From: Ascaphus truei
Lineage: Eukaryota > Chordata > Amphibia > Anura > Ascaphidae
NCBI GenBank assembly: GCA_036426205.1
Contig: CM071568.1
Span: 121,849,314-121,913,313 of the forward strand
Length of the DNA stretch: 64,000 nt
Direction of reading: 5' to 3'
Shown: positions 47,040 to 58,817 of the stretch, piece by piece
Layout of the letters: each line of letters begins with the position of its first letter
Numbering within the stretch: the stretch's first letter is position 1
Notes under the pieces: model-generated
Database searches by the model: none
Seen by the model: only the letters and a program-made list of their open reading frames with translations
Told to the model about the DNA's origin: nothing
Program-made: the position numbers and the translations under genes

Positions 47040-47575
47040 CGAAAAACCTTTAAGTAGCTTGCTGAAAGCCAGAAGCAGCCGAGACCTCTGTGAGGTGGCT
47101 ATGAGGCACGTGGTTCTAGTGAAGTAGCAGAATTGATTGCACTGGAACAATTTATCCAAGTTTTGCCCCCAGGAGGAAATATATGTGTTTGTCGCCATGC
47201 AGTAACTACACTCCAAGAGGCAACCAAGTTGTGGAGAACTTTGTTGCTGCAAAACTTTATTTTGAGTGTGCTCTGACACTGGGAATTATCGACCAATGAA
47301 CCCCAAATTCTACTGGTCAAAATGGCCAGATCCTCTAATCTTCTGGCAAAGAGTGTTGTTATGGTCCCTGTTAAGATTCTGGTAATACACTGAAGCCCCT
47401 AACTGAAGAGTATGGGGGCTCTGGAGACAACAGCAAAGGGTATATTGCAGGGGCTTCCCAGGAATCCCAATTCAAATCCCAGGAAAAGCGGAAGAAGGGG
47501 GTAAGGAAGCCAAAAAAACCAATATGTTTTTTCTTGTAATGAGCCCAGTCACATGGCCCAGTCGTGTCCTTCATG
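47040..47575 (+). pseudogene. SCAN-like gag remnant (copy 2)
   Basis: Counterpart of 29160-29690. AATTGATTGCACTGGAAC (within the ELIALEQF block) and the GAGGCAACCAAGTT block are both present, with further small deletions. Confidence 0.6.
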
Positions 47576-48204
47576 GACTATAACTTGCGCTTTCACACAC
47601 GGCCCTCAAACGTAAAATTAACCCAGCCAGAACCAAGATCCTAGTACCTCTAAACATACCAGCTGCACCAGCCTTTATTCTAAATCAGCCGAAGCCGCGC
47701 CGCTCTGATAACCGCAGCCAGACTGCGCTGTTTTCTTATTTTTCCGAGCGTTTTCGTTATTTTTAGCGCTCGCTTTTTAAGCGTTGTCTGCAATACTGCA
47801 ATACCGTCTAGAAACTCAGGTGGGCGATCGCGAGCTGTTGTCTTAAAAGTCTAATAGCAATTCAACCTACAGTACAGCCGTCATTTCTGCAAGTTCTGTG
47901 TGTGCGCTCGCAGTAATTGTAAATTGGAAATTTATATTTGAAGCAGAGATTAATTAATGTTCAAGTTCATACTGTATACAGTAGTAGTATGAGGCTGCTT
48001 AGGGAGAAGAAGTACAGTATTACAAAATATAACGTTGCGTCTTCTTCCGAATATAACATTAACATTTCTATATGTATTATGTATTAATCATACTATTACT
48101 AGGCTTGCTCTCTTTTCATACTGTTTTTATTTTATGCGTATGCGTGTATGTCTCATTGGAACATTGTTGAAACCATAGGCGTGTTACAGTATCACATTTC
48201 TGCC

Positions 48205-48522
48205 CATTAAACATTATGACCTTTGAATGTATTTATTTGAACTGATAATCCATCATACAGCGCTCTCACCCCTTGCCCACGCACACACAAGGCTAAAGTA
48301 TTTCAACTTCTTATCTACACCTCTCCCACACAATTCATTTGTAATGGATGGCTTTCTGGCTTGACTTTCCTGACGTGGCATCAATTCCTGTGCAGTGCGT
48401 GTATGAATTCCCATTCAATTAGAAGTTCAAGTTTTAAAATATTTTTTATTTTTTTTTTCGGTTACGACATGGGCTTGCAACATTCTGGATATCTGAAATC
48501 AAGTTTTAAAATATATTATATA

Positions 48523-48562
<40 letters not shown>

Positions 48563-49735
48563 CCGGTTATCGACATGGCTTGCAAAACATTCGGATATTC
48601 TGAGAAACAATCACTACTCTTGCTTTTTAATTCTACACTAGTCATGTACTGTACTGTACGTACTTTATGAGGTGGTTGGCATACTGTGATTTTTATGGGG
48701 GGTGGGGATCAAAACATTATGATTACCTGTTAAAATATTTCTTTGAACTAGTAATCCAGCATACAGCGCTCTACCCCTCTCCCCGACACACACAAGGCTC
48801 AGTATTTCAACTTCTTATCGCACACCTCTCCCAAACCATTCTGTTGTAATGGATGGCTTTCTGGCTTGAATCTTCCTGAGCGTGACATCACATTTCTGTG
48901 CATGCGTGTATGACTTCTCATTCAATTAGTAGTTCAGTTTAAAAAAAAAAAATTATTTTTTTTTTCGGTTATCGACTGGGCTTAAATTACAATTCTGGAT
49001 ATTCTGAGAATCAATCACTACTGTTGCTTTTTAATTCTACACTAGTCATGTTCTGTACTGTACGTACTTTATGGAGGTGGGTAGCATACTGTGATTTTTA
49101 GTTGGGGGTGTGGGGATCAAAACATTATATGACCCGTTGAAAATATTTCTTTGAACTAGTAATCCAGCATACAGCGCTCTCCCCCCTTCCCCTACGCACA
49201 CCAAGCTCAAGTATTTCTACTTCTTATCGACACCTCAACCATTCATTTGTAGTGGGTGGCTTTCTGGCTCAGTTTAATAGTTTAATTTCCCGAGCGTGTT
49301 CTCGCATTTCTGCACATGCGTGTATGTCTCATTGGAACCTTGCTGATTATTTATGCGCATGCGTGTATGATTCCCATTCAATTAATTTAAAGCCTGGAAA
49401 AAAAAATTTCCTCGACATGTGCCTGCATACAATTCTTGATATTCTGAGAATCAATCACTACTGTACTTTTTAATTCTACACTAGTCATGTACGTATTTTA
49501 TGAGGTGGGTGGCATAGTACTGTGATTTTTATTTGGGGGTGTGGGTCCAAAACATATGAGTGACCTGTTGAAAATATTTCTAAGAACTGATAATTCAGCA
49601 TACAGCGCTCTCCCCCTCCCCCAAACACAAGGCTCAACGACTTCTTATCGACACCTCTCCCAAACCATTCAGTTGTTATCGGCGAGAATGACTCCTTGAA
49701 ATCTTTGAGGCTTTGTTTACAGTAACGCATGCCAC
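48205..49735. repeat. Tandem ~410-480-bp satellite (copy 2)
   Basis: Counterpart of 30347-31860 with the same unit order. It has an expanded (TA)n(T)n run at about 48520-48560 that copy 1 lacks. Confidence 0.9.
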
Positions 49736-50424
49736 TGTGATAATCCCTTCTCGAATTAATATGTTAATGCTAATTAGCCCTTCTTGGCGACTAACTAGTG
49801 TAGACAGAGCCTTTCATCAAAACTTGTGACGCTTTTTTTTTTTGTTATGGGATGAGTTTTAACCGCTGGCCATAAGATTTCTCTGAACCACTAATCCCGC
49901 ACACACTGCAATTAACCTGTGATAAGCCCTTCATGGAGAAAGTACCCCACACATTCAAATTGAATTTCAAATTGAAAAATAAAATAAACCCTGTTTTTAA
50001 GGGCTGATTGTTTTTATTTTAATACTGTAAGTTAACTATTTGCCATTCTGTCTTTTTCTGGGGTTGTTTAAATGATTCTCGGAATTTTTACAGGTAATTT
50101 TTTTTATTTTAATCAGGATAAAATCCTGGAAATCATGGAAATATAAACATGCAAAGAATCATGAATAATACAAATTGACTCTTTTTCTTCTTTGTCAAGG
50201 CCACGTTGCATTCTGTACAGTAGTTCATTGAGAGAGGGTGGTTTTTGTAATTATGACTGTTGATACACTATACACACAGTTCACTAATTTTACACACTGT
50301 CCTTTTTTTAGTGCAGCTCTCTCTGAAAAGAAAAATGAGTGCAGTTAAGTGCATATAATGGCATTGTGTACAGTATCACTACTCCATATTGGACTATGCA
50401 GTTACTACTGTCAAACTACTGTAT

Positions 50425-51390
50425 GAAAAGAAAAACTGCCATGCGCTCCAGGGTATAGGAAAGAATATATATATAAAACGTGGGGTCCCACAATTGGAGA
50501 AGGGGCTCAAATGGAGGAGTGAGCACTGAATACCACAGAGTCCAACCAAGGAGGTGGGGTGGGGAAGAAAAACAATTAAAGTCCACTATCCCCACTTAAA
50601 ACACCCTCTGCTGTCCTCCTTAGGACTAAATGATGGGCAAAGTGCAGCTGGCTTGACAGAAGCAGAGATAAGCTAAGTGGCTAGAGCTGCAGAAGAAAAA
50701 CACACCATCTGCTAGTACTCACATATGCCACATAGAACTGTGCTGCGTGCTGTAACGGCTCTCACTTGCAGAGATGAATCTCCCCCTTTCAGTTAACGGC
50801 TGGGCTGATCTGCCTCACAAACACACCACACCGGGCTCCTGCTGCTGTCCTCCCCCACGCACAGATGCTCCACAGGGAACTCCCTCTGTCAGCCAGAAAG
50901 CTCTTGCTTGGGAGCTACACTTGCACACCACACCCACTGCTCCACAGGCACTCCACACCAGGGTTCCTGCTGCTGATCTCCCACAGCATCAGTCATGCTG
51001 CACGTCTGCACACCTGTGGTATAGGCACCTCCCTCCTCCCTGTAAGGTGTGCCTCCAGAGGCCAAAGCCAATCGAATAGAAAAACCAGTCACCAGGCACT
51101 CCTAAGCCAAACAGGATCCCAACTGAATGAATATAAACGCAGGTCTCAAAAATTGAATGAAGTGAAAATAAATTAATTCAACATAGGTAACAATAAAATA
51201 CCTCCTACCGTTTCAAGGAGTGACAAGACACACTAGTTGGTTGAAACGCGTAGGAGGTATTTTTTTTATGTTCACTATGTTGGCAATTAATTCTTTTTTC
51301 ACTTCATTCATTTTTTGAGACCAGCGTTTATTATTCATTCAGTTGGGATCCTGTTTGGCTTAGGAGTGCCCTGGAGACTGTTTTTTCTAT
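50425..51390 (-). mobile_element. Fold-back insertion (copy 2)
   Basis: Counterpart of 32571-33553. The target duplication is GTCAAACTACTGTAT at 50410-50424 and the same with one extra A at 51391-51406. The hairpin is at 51221-51257. Confidence 0.75.
51221..51257 (+). ncRNA. Hammerhead-like hairpin, copy 2 of locus 3
   Basis: TGACAAGACACACTAGTTGG then TTGAAACGCGTAGGAGG. It has small changes relative to 33383-33420 that weaken the stem. Not an independent locus. Confidence 0.35.
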
Positions 51391-51779
51391 GTCAAAACTA
51401 CTGTATACTGGAACTCATACTACTGTCTATACAATGTATAACTGTAGGTCTTACTTTGTAACAAGATTTGTAGTGCAGCTCTCTCTGAAAGAAAAAATGA
51501 GTACAGTAAGTGCATCATATGGCATTGTGTACCGTATCACTACTCCATATTGGACTATGCAGTTACTATTGTCAACTTCTGTAACTGGAACTCTATACTA
51601 CATTATACCTACTGTACAGTACTTTGTAACAAGATTTGAGTGCAGCCTCTCTCTGAAAAGAAAAAATTAGTGCAGTTAAGCACTTGTATACTTAAAACAA
51701 TCTGTGCCATACTTATCTGTATCATACTTAGTGTACCTGTACTTACCATACTACAGTACTGTACCTTACTACCTTTCCC

Positions 51780-52800
51780 GATGCATGCCCATTACGTCAA
51801 TAACAATGGGCAACACAGTCGCAATATGATCGATATGTTTATTACACTTTCGACGGTGAGTGCATTGTTCCAAAAACTCAGTATGCCATCCGCCAATTCA
51901 TCCTTTTTTGAGGGTTTCACCACTTTTTCGGATATGATCCTTCAGCTGATGCCATACCAGTTCGATAAGATTGAAGTCTGGCAATCTGTCATTGGAGGGG
52001 GAAAAGAAGGAGAATAGTTAAGAGATACACAGTAAACATGTAAAAAAAGAGACATGGTTACGCGTACTTACTCCGCTGGCGTCTTCACCCAGTTGATACC
52101 GCAGGCAAGAATATGCTTACTAGACGCGGTGTGTGTTGGTGGATCGTTGTCCTGGAAGAACCGTGACCATCTGGGAATTCACGTGTAATGTATTCCACAA
52201 TCTCAGGCACTATTTTCTCTTGAAAAAAAACTTTATCATGATTCCTGTAACAAGAAAAGAAAAGTGCTCAAATAATGCCACCTAATACAGTACAGTGCAT
52301 GGCTACAGCATGTAACTTTGTGCATTTTTACCATCAAAGATGACGATGCACTCTGGTCCATGCCATAGATGGCACCCCACACATTGCAGCTTCACTGGGT
52401 GTTTTGGACGCGGCTTCATAGATATGCTTCCTTTTTTGTGAAATGCAAGGTGGCAAATCTCTCAAGCGATACAGTGGACTCATCAGTAAAGATGCAATCC
52501 TGAAAAGTTTCGCTACTTCGATCCATGCCTGTGCCTGGACCACTATTTAACTTGTTGATGTCCCTTACTATAGGGTACGCTCTGTATGACAGGATAATTT
52601 TATAGGTACTGTCCAGTTTCTTAAACCAACTTTTACCTCCTGTACTGTCCAGTACTAACCTCACACGTCCATATTTCCAACCCATTCTGCGTCTCATCTT
52701 CTTGATGCTGCTCTGATGCGGTATATTGGTGATTTTTCTCTGCAGGGCGTCTTTGACCCTTGTGCACTCTCTCATCATTCTCTTCACTTATTTGGTCACC
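51780..52800 (-). pseudogene. Tc1/mariner-type transposase with apparent introns (copy 2)
   Basis: Counterpart of 33943-34990. The exon blocks (IKKMRRRMGWKYGRVR, FQDCIFTDESTVSLERFAT, LPDFNLIEL region) and the donor/acceptor-like sites are all present. Additional single-base deletions disrupt the catalytic exons. The reading near the exon 2 start differs by one base from copy 1, so the true state of that frame needs read-level data. Confidence 0.7.
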
Positions 52801-53033
52801 AGAAGAGTTTCTCCTACAGTGTAAAGAAAAACAACATAAGTTACAGTAACCACAAGTACATAATTTAGCTCAGGGCTACAGTATGGCTAAATACAGGTAT
52901 ATATAATATACGTGAGTTATATAAATATCAGCGATATAAATTATAATAGATATAATCTATAAATTAGCGTATAATTATAATATTTATAATAATATAGTTA
53001 TTAATATACAGCTATAAATTATAATGATATATA

Positions 53034-53686
53034 TGTGATGCCGACACCACATGGCAGTCTCTTTTATCCCAAATGAGGCAGGAACGCTGTATTTCTCTAT
53101 ACTTGGGGTTTATTTACAGGGATAAATAACAGAATAGGCCCACCGTCCCTTTAGAAAACCAAATAAATCCTATCCCTATTCAGGGAACTAACTGACTTCT
53201 CAGGCCCTTACTATCAGGGCTGCCACTAAGCCGGTTTGTCAGCCCAAAATGCCCGTGGCATAAGCAATACAGTAACAGCACAGTCTTTGTAAACAATAGA
53301 AAGGGTCTTGCTTATCTTCGTCCCTGGCGATTACCTGCTTAGCACAGTCTATCGTCCTTCCTTCTTCTCTTTGGGATTCACCCCACGGGAGCTCAGGGAA
53401 ACTCCTGTGTTCCTCTGTAACCAGCCGTCACTGCTTCACACAGTCTCTCAGCAGTGTCTCTCACGCTTCTTTAGCCAGCCTTCGTTAGCTGGGGAGCTCC
53501 TCTGTCTCCCCACCTTCTCTGGGGAAAACTGTCTCTCAGTGCCTTGCTCTTCCATACTCTTAAGGACGTCCTGATTAATTAGCCAGCAGTGAACAGCCAT
53601 GCCAGAGAGGATTAACTTAACTCTCTGTGGTGAAAAAGTCCAATAGCTGCCCCATTCAGCCCCTAGAGGACAGCGATGGCACCACT
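53034..53686. repeat. Dispersed ~670-bp repeat, copy C
   Basis: Matches copy A. Unlike copy 1 of the segment, it is not followed by a second unit but by AT-rich DNA. Confidence 0.85.
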
Positions 53687-55521
53687 ATATATATTATATA
53701 AATATATTATATATATAATATATATATATATATCTATCTAGTATCTATTAAATAAATCAGCGATATAATTAGGATATATATATTTAATAGTTTATATATA
53801 TAATATATATATATCTCTCCTATCTCTCTCTACGCTCTCTCATCTCTCTGCCTCGCCGCTACCCCGCTCTGTGGCTATGCGAAATGCTTTTATTTTGCAA
53901 GCTTTGGAATTCCCTGATCTCTTCTTCCGAGTGTATGTACTTACATTGCAGATAAACAGGCAAGGGTTTAACTCAAAAACATGCATCTTGTGATTTCCTA
54001 GAGCCCATCCTCCCCCTGTGGAGGTGTGATTTGATGACTTGAGGTTTAAATAGTCCCTGAAATTGGTGAGATGAGATGAGTGAGAGAAGAGAGAGAGAGA
54101 TGCTAGAGAGGAGATAGAGAAGCAGAGCTATGTACGTATGTCATATAATCCACTAGATAGCAGCCCACGTGGTATACCTACACTTTACAAAAGGTGTGTG
54201 AGGAATGGGAGTGTATATCATGTGGTGTGGCTAACTGATTACGCTGTGGCGAAATTGAGAGGCCTGTTGGCAGACGGTCTCCTACACAATAAATACTCAC
54301 TAGAATTCCAGCCCTATAGACATTGGTGACCACATAAGTATCTAACACCACACACGACGTGCTAATTAACAATATTAATATAGTATGGTGTTTAGACGAT
54401 TGGGTAAAAAAAACGGTTTATTGTACAAAATATCAATGACATTTGATGTTTAAATTATATTACCCATTTCTAATGTGATAAATCCCTCCTACTTTTTTTA
54501 AAAAAAACCTGCATATGCTATGCTTGATAAAATTTCTGACGGAGTGTCTGACTCTTGAAAATATGCTTGAGCGTATAACATTTGTTGTTGTCTTTATTTC
54601 ATTTTCTCTCCAATGTGCACTTTGTAAATGTTACTTTGGAATTGTATTACTTTCTTAATACATTTCTAGTCAAGAAAATACAGTATTCCCATTCAAGGAC
54701 TTTACTCAAAGACATTCAAAGGCCTTAGGGCAAATCGGTTACTCCATTAATACCTATACTTGCTCTTGTGTATTCAGCCTCTCGATAATGTAGAGGACAC
54801 TGTTTTTTAGGATTTTTCTTTAAAATGTGCTCTAAGTCCAAACTTGTAGATGTGCTAGTTACAGAAAACTCCCGAGAAAATAACGAGGGAGGAACAGGAT
54901 GTGCAGTAGGGGTAACCCAGTCTCTCAATAAAGGGCAATCCCATGAATGGTTTACCCCGATCCGTTGATAGTGGTTCCGGTAGTGTTGGCTCTTGTGGCC
55001 GCAGTAATGCTGTATGTCTAAACTAGTCTTTGCGTTAATTAAAGAATTTTTGTGTTTTTAACCTTTCGCAGAACATGCCAGCGGCAGGGATTGCTGGGGC
55101 ATGTAGTTTCCAGGGGGTTGTGCGTAGAATTGTTGTCAATTTGCCTAGAAGTTGGGGTCCGGAGTTGTCCGAGTCCCCTAAAAATGTAACCGGGAATCAT
55201 GCCTGATTCTTCGGATATTCATGTAGGCACTATGAACCCAGCAATGTATCTCCCCTTGAAATGCTTGAGCGACTCACACGCTAGGGCTTCTCTGCTTCTG
55301 GCATAGCCCAGAAATGTAAATGGGGCAACGGAACTGAAAAGTTGTCCCTGTAACTATGGAGGATCCCCTTAGGTTAACTGGGGGATACCCCAGTTAACGT
55401 CCAGGTAGCCCAGAACTATATATGGGTTTGAGGGGACCTCAGAGTCCTCAGTCTAGAGTCCCCATAGACATTATTTGGGGAATCCTATCTTGATGGAAAA
55501 TAAAGTATATCTTTTCTTATA
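53687..55521. other. AT-rich tract then 1.6 kb without a recognised gene
   Basis: (TA)n-rich to about 53830, then CT-rich (53815-53850) and GA-rich (54060-54120) patches. The frames at 54138-54329 (plus) and 54725-54928 (minus) have no motif I recognise. The stretch 55250-55470 is moderately GC-rich with a short inverted word pair (TTAACTGGGG and CCCCAGTTAA) but nothing else. Confidence 0.5.
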
Positions 55522-55751
55522 TTATAGTTATATAAATATACAGCGATATAAATTATAATAGATATATATAATATAGTTAAATCAATAAACAGCGATATAA
55601 ATTATAATAGATATATATAATATAGTTATATAAATATACAGCTATATAAATTATAATAGATATATATAAATATAGTTTTATAAATATACAGCGATATAAA
55701 TTATAATAGATATATATAATATAGTTATATAAATATACAGCGATATAAATA

Positions 55752-55782
<31 letters not shown>

Positions 55783-55820
55783 TTATATAAATATACAGCG
55801 ATAGAAATTATAATATAATA
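55522..55820. repeat. AT-rich tandem array, ~49-bp unit, about 6 units
   Basis: Same unit as 35105-35254. The second unit again carries the TTAAAT(A/C)AATAAACAGCG variant, so the order of unit variants matches the start of the 35-kb array. It is followed by unrelated sequence (GGTACTTTATGTGTGTG). Confidence 0.9.
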
Positions 55821-56751
55821 TTACTGGTACTTTATGTGTGTGTGTCATACTGTTTACAGTCAACAGTAAACTGTGTACTGCAATGGGGGGTTGTGAGTGC
55901 GTGAGTCATAATAAGCAATAATGAAGTGAGTGATAATTAAGGAAAGAGGTGCAACTCATTTTGAAATGGAATGGGTGTCTTTAAATTAATTGATTATAAG
56001 AATGTAAGAATGTAGTTATGATAATTGAGGAAAGAGGTGCAACATACAATTTTTTTTAATCTCAAATAATTGCTAGGAAAATGGTTCTGTTAAAAACAAT
56101 AAGCCATCTAACCAATAAAAGTGCTATTACAGTACTGCACGGTAAAGAAAACATATTGAAAAAAACTTTACTTACGCGGTAGTTATAGTTAGTGTCCGCT
56201 TGACTTTTTTGGCCTTACAGTGGGCATGATAGCTCACCGTGGCTGCTGGTACAACGAGGCCAGAAGTACGTAACCAGCGTTGAATATCTGAAATTCAATG
56301 TCCTCTCTTGTACATATCCTGTATTCTCATGCTGATATCCTTAGAAATCTTTTTAACAGGCATCACTGCAATTAGAAAGAAATACAAGCACAAGAATGTA
56401 TATTCGATGTTTAGTCGGTGTATTCAATGTGCAGTAAATCAACAAAATGGGTGGTGTATTTATACTTTAATGAGTCTCATTACAGTACGCCCACTTTTAA
56501 CACCTGCACCTCAAATCACAACAGGGACACAGTGTATAAAAGGTGACTCAAATTGCATAGCCTACTACACTCTGATCTGTTTCTGAACTTGCTCTTGTCC
56601 AGATACTGCATTGTGCTTTATACCATCTGCATCCATGGATCAACCCCGATTCTAGGGACGCAGGAACCCACTCTCTTCTGCCGTGCCTGCCGTTCCGATA
56701 AAGCAAAAGGCGGGAGCCTTTTCTGAGCCAAACCCTATCGAAAGGCCAAGG
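55821..56751. other. AT-rich spacer, nothing recognised
   Basis: No gene or named repeat. The frame at 56308-56586 has no recognisable motif. Confidence 0.5.
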
Positions 56752-57842
56752 CTAATAAAGAAAACCTTCTGAAGACTGCAATGGGGGAGTCGATTGTTTC
56801 CAATTTTTTGCGATGGTGCATCTAGTAGCATTTAGGATTTGGGAGATAACTTTAATTTCTTTTTTGTTACAATTGGCCATTGGCTTTCCCAATACTATAT
56901 ATATTGGGTCCTGTGGGACAGTGATGCCCAAAACCCTGTGTATTAAAGCAAACACTTCCCTCCATGTTTGCTGAATTTTTGGACACGACCAGAATATGTG
57001 CAGTATATTCCCCATTTCGCCACAACCACGCCAACATAAAGGAGAGACACCTGGGAGAAAAGAGTTCAACCTGGTGGAGTCATGTACCATCTATATATTA
57101 GCTTGTAAATATTCTCCTTAATCACCACACAAGAAGAATTTTTGGAGGCGGCTTCCCAGACATCCTTCCAAACATCAAGGTCCAAATTGATATTTAACTC
57201 CTCCTCCCAGGACACCATATATGTATCAGGAGTTTGGCTATTTTTGACGGGAGTCAAACTATGGTATAGTCTGGAAGTAATGCCCTTCATAAGAGGCTGA
57301 CGACAACACCAGTCTTCATATAGCGTTAACACATGTGGTTGGTTTGGCTTGTAAATGGATTGGATATAGTGCCTAACTTGAAGAAATCTGAAAAATTCAG
57401 AGGAGGGAATGTCGTGGCTCGTTTGTAACGAGGCGAACAGAGGGACTTTACCTTTGTTGAGAATATCATTCACTCTTAGGAGTCCTTTTTGGACCCAAAG
57501 GTTGGATTGTCGGTTATTAGTGTAAAAAGGGAGGGAGGGATCTGAAAACAGGGGTTGCATGAGGGATGGGGTACCAGTCAGTTGGAACCTAGCTTTAAGG
57601 GAGTCCCAAAGATTACATGCGAAAGATAGCACCGGGTTTGTGTAAACCACAGCTGGTCTGGATTTTCTATTAAGCCAGAGGAGAGTCTTAATTTCACAGG
57701 GGGAGCAGATCAACTCTTCTAGTTCGACCCATCTTTTTTCGGCTGGGTTTGAATGCCAACTAACTAGTTGCCCTAGCTGCGCCGCTCTATAGTACTTTTG
57801 TAGGTTTGGAAGGGCTAAGCCCCCTTCTAACTTAGATTTATA

Positions 57843-58527
57843 CAGCAAAGGATGAGAAGTGAATCTCCTGATGGTGCTTCTAAATCCAGGATTGTGCAAT
57901 GTTGGCCATAATGCCTGGGAGGCCGGGGTATGTTAATTGTATATAAAATGTGTGAATGTGTGACAGGGTATATGGCTCACCATATGTAGCCTAACATGGA
58001 CAGAGCAAAAATAACCACTCTTAAAAGCGAAACCACATGGAAGCCCTTATATAAAGAGACTCCCAGTGCAATCACTATGTGGATAAAACATATCCTGTAT
58101 CATAGGCTGGAGCCCTGCACATACCCTATAGTCACAATAACCATAAACATAGTAAGTCACTCACTTATTAACCCCTTCTGCTCCATGACAGCGTGCATCC
58201 GTTCCGTTTTGTAGATAGAGTATGTGTAGAAAGATGGTGGAGCACTGCAAAGAAATAGGGCTGGAGGCAGATCCGTGAAAAATAAAAATGCTTTAATCAA
58301 AATGATGTAGCCACAGCTACCATTAAAGGGTCTCTAACGCGTTTCGCGCTTGATAGCGCTTTATCAAAGAGACTCTTGATAAAGCGCTATCAAAGCGCGA
58401 AACGCGTTAGAGGACCCTTTTAATGTAGCTGTTTTGCTACCATGCATTTGGATTAAAGCATTTTTATTTTCACGGATCTGCCTCAGCCCTATTTCTTTGC
58501 AGTGCTCCACCATCTTTCTACACATAC
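57843..58527 (-). mobile_element. Fold-back insertion in the L1, 17-bp target duplication
   Basis: TCTAACTTAGATTTATA is present at 57826-57842 and 58528-58544. Removing the 685-bp insert and one repeat restores the L1 frame (GILYKSKLEGG), which confirms the boundaries. The right end (about 58214-58527) is a long inverted repeat with the GAAACGCGT hairpin at its centre; the remainder is unique and non-coding. Confidence 0.88.
58333..58413 (+). ncRNA. Hammerhead-like hairpin, locus 4, present in both orientations
   Basis: Plus-strand unit at 58374-58413: CTTGATAAA, stem GCGC, loop TATCAAA, stem GCGC, then GAAACGCGTTAGAGG. The inverted arm at 58333-58368 carries the same unit on the minus strand, so the two units face each other 5 to 8 bases apart. 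Confidence 0.45.
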
Positions 58528-58817
58528 TCTAACTTAGATTTATAAAGGATACCTTTGCGGACTCTCGGACGTCTATTTTGCCATACAAATTTCAGAATTT
58601 TATTTTGAATATTATTTAGGTCCTTCTGACAAATCTTAACTGGGAGAGTTTGGAAGGTGAGATGTTCATTTTAATCAGATCGATCCTCCTTTTTCAGATG
58701 CGTTTCTTGTAACAGAATGATATCTCCTGCTAGTCTTTTAGCCTCTGAAAGGGCTATTCGTCTCTTACGGGGGGTGTTGAGGCCCTTGGTGTTTTGGGAA
58801 ATTATATTAATTGGCAT

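Larger units (their letters stand above)
37815..53686. repeat. 16-kb duplicated segment, copy 2 (deletion-rich)
   Basis: Matches 19774-35922 end to end in the same orientation. In stretches compared by eye (for example 43200-43400 against 25250-25440) nearly all differences are 1-3-base losses in copy 2, with few substitutions. The result is a copy about 280 bp shorter. Confidence 0.95.
56752..58817 (-). pseudogene. Second L1-type LINE, RT core deleted and interrupted
   Basis: On the minus strand the element starts at 58817 with MPINIISQNTKGLN, then DIILLQETHLKK, the APE endonuclease start. After about 45 residues it jumps (near 58680) to a late ORF2 part: HLTFQTLPVKICQ, NKILKFVWQNRRPRVRKGIL, YKSKL. 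An insertion (57843-58527) follows. ORF2 then resumes with EGGLALPNLQKYYRAAQLGQ and runs to YMTPPG; after a frameshift near 57075 it continues LNSFLPGVSPLCWRGC, LHIFWSCPKIQQTWREVF and ends at 56752. Most of the endonuclease and nearly all of the RT are missing. The sequence differs clearly from the 21-27 kb L1 family, so it is a separate lineage with the same type of internal deletion. Confidence 0.85.

Noticed and set aside
50774..51176. ORFs of 101 and 103 residues
   Set aside because: They lie in the non-coding body of the fold-back insertion, and the matching copy at 32.9-33.2 kb gives different frames, as expected for non-coding DNA.
57066..57899. A 277-residue ORF as an intact gene
   Set aside because: It is late L1 ORF2 sequence. 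Its first ~19 residues come from the fold-back insertion, and it is frameshifted at the 3' end.
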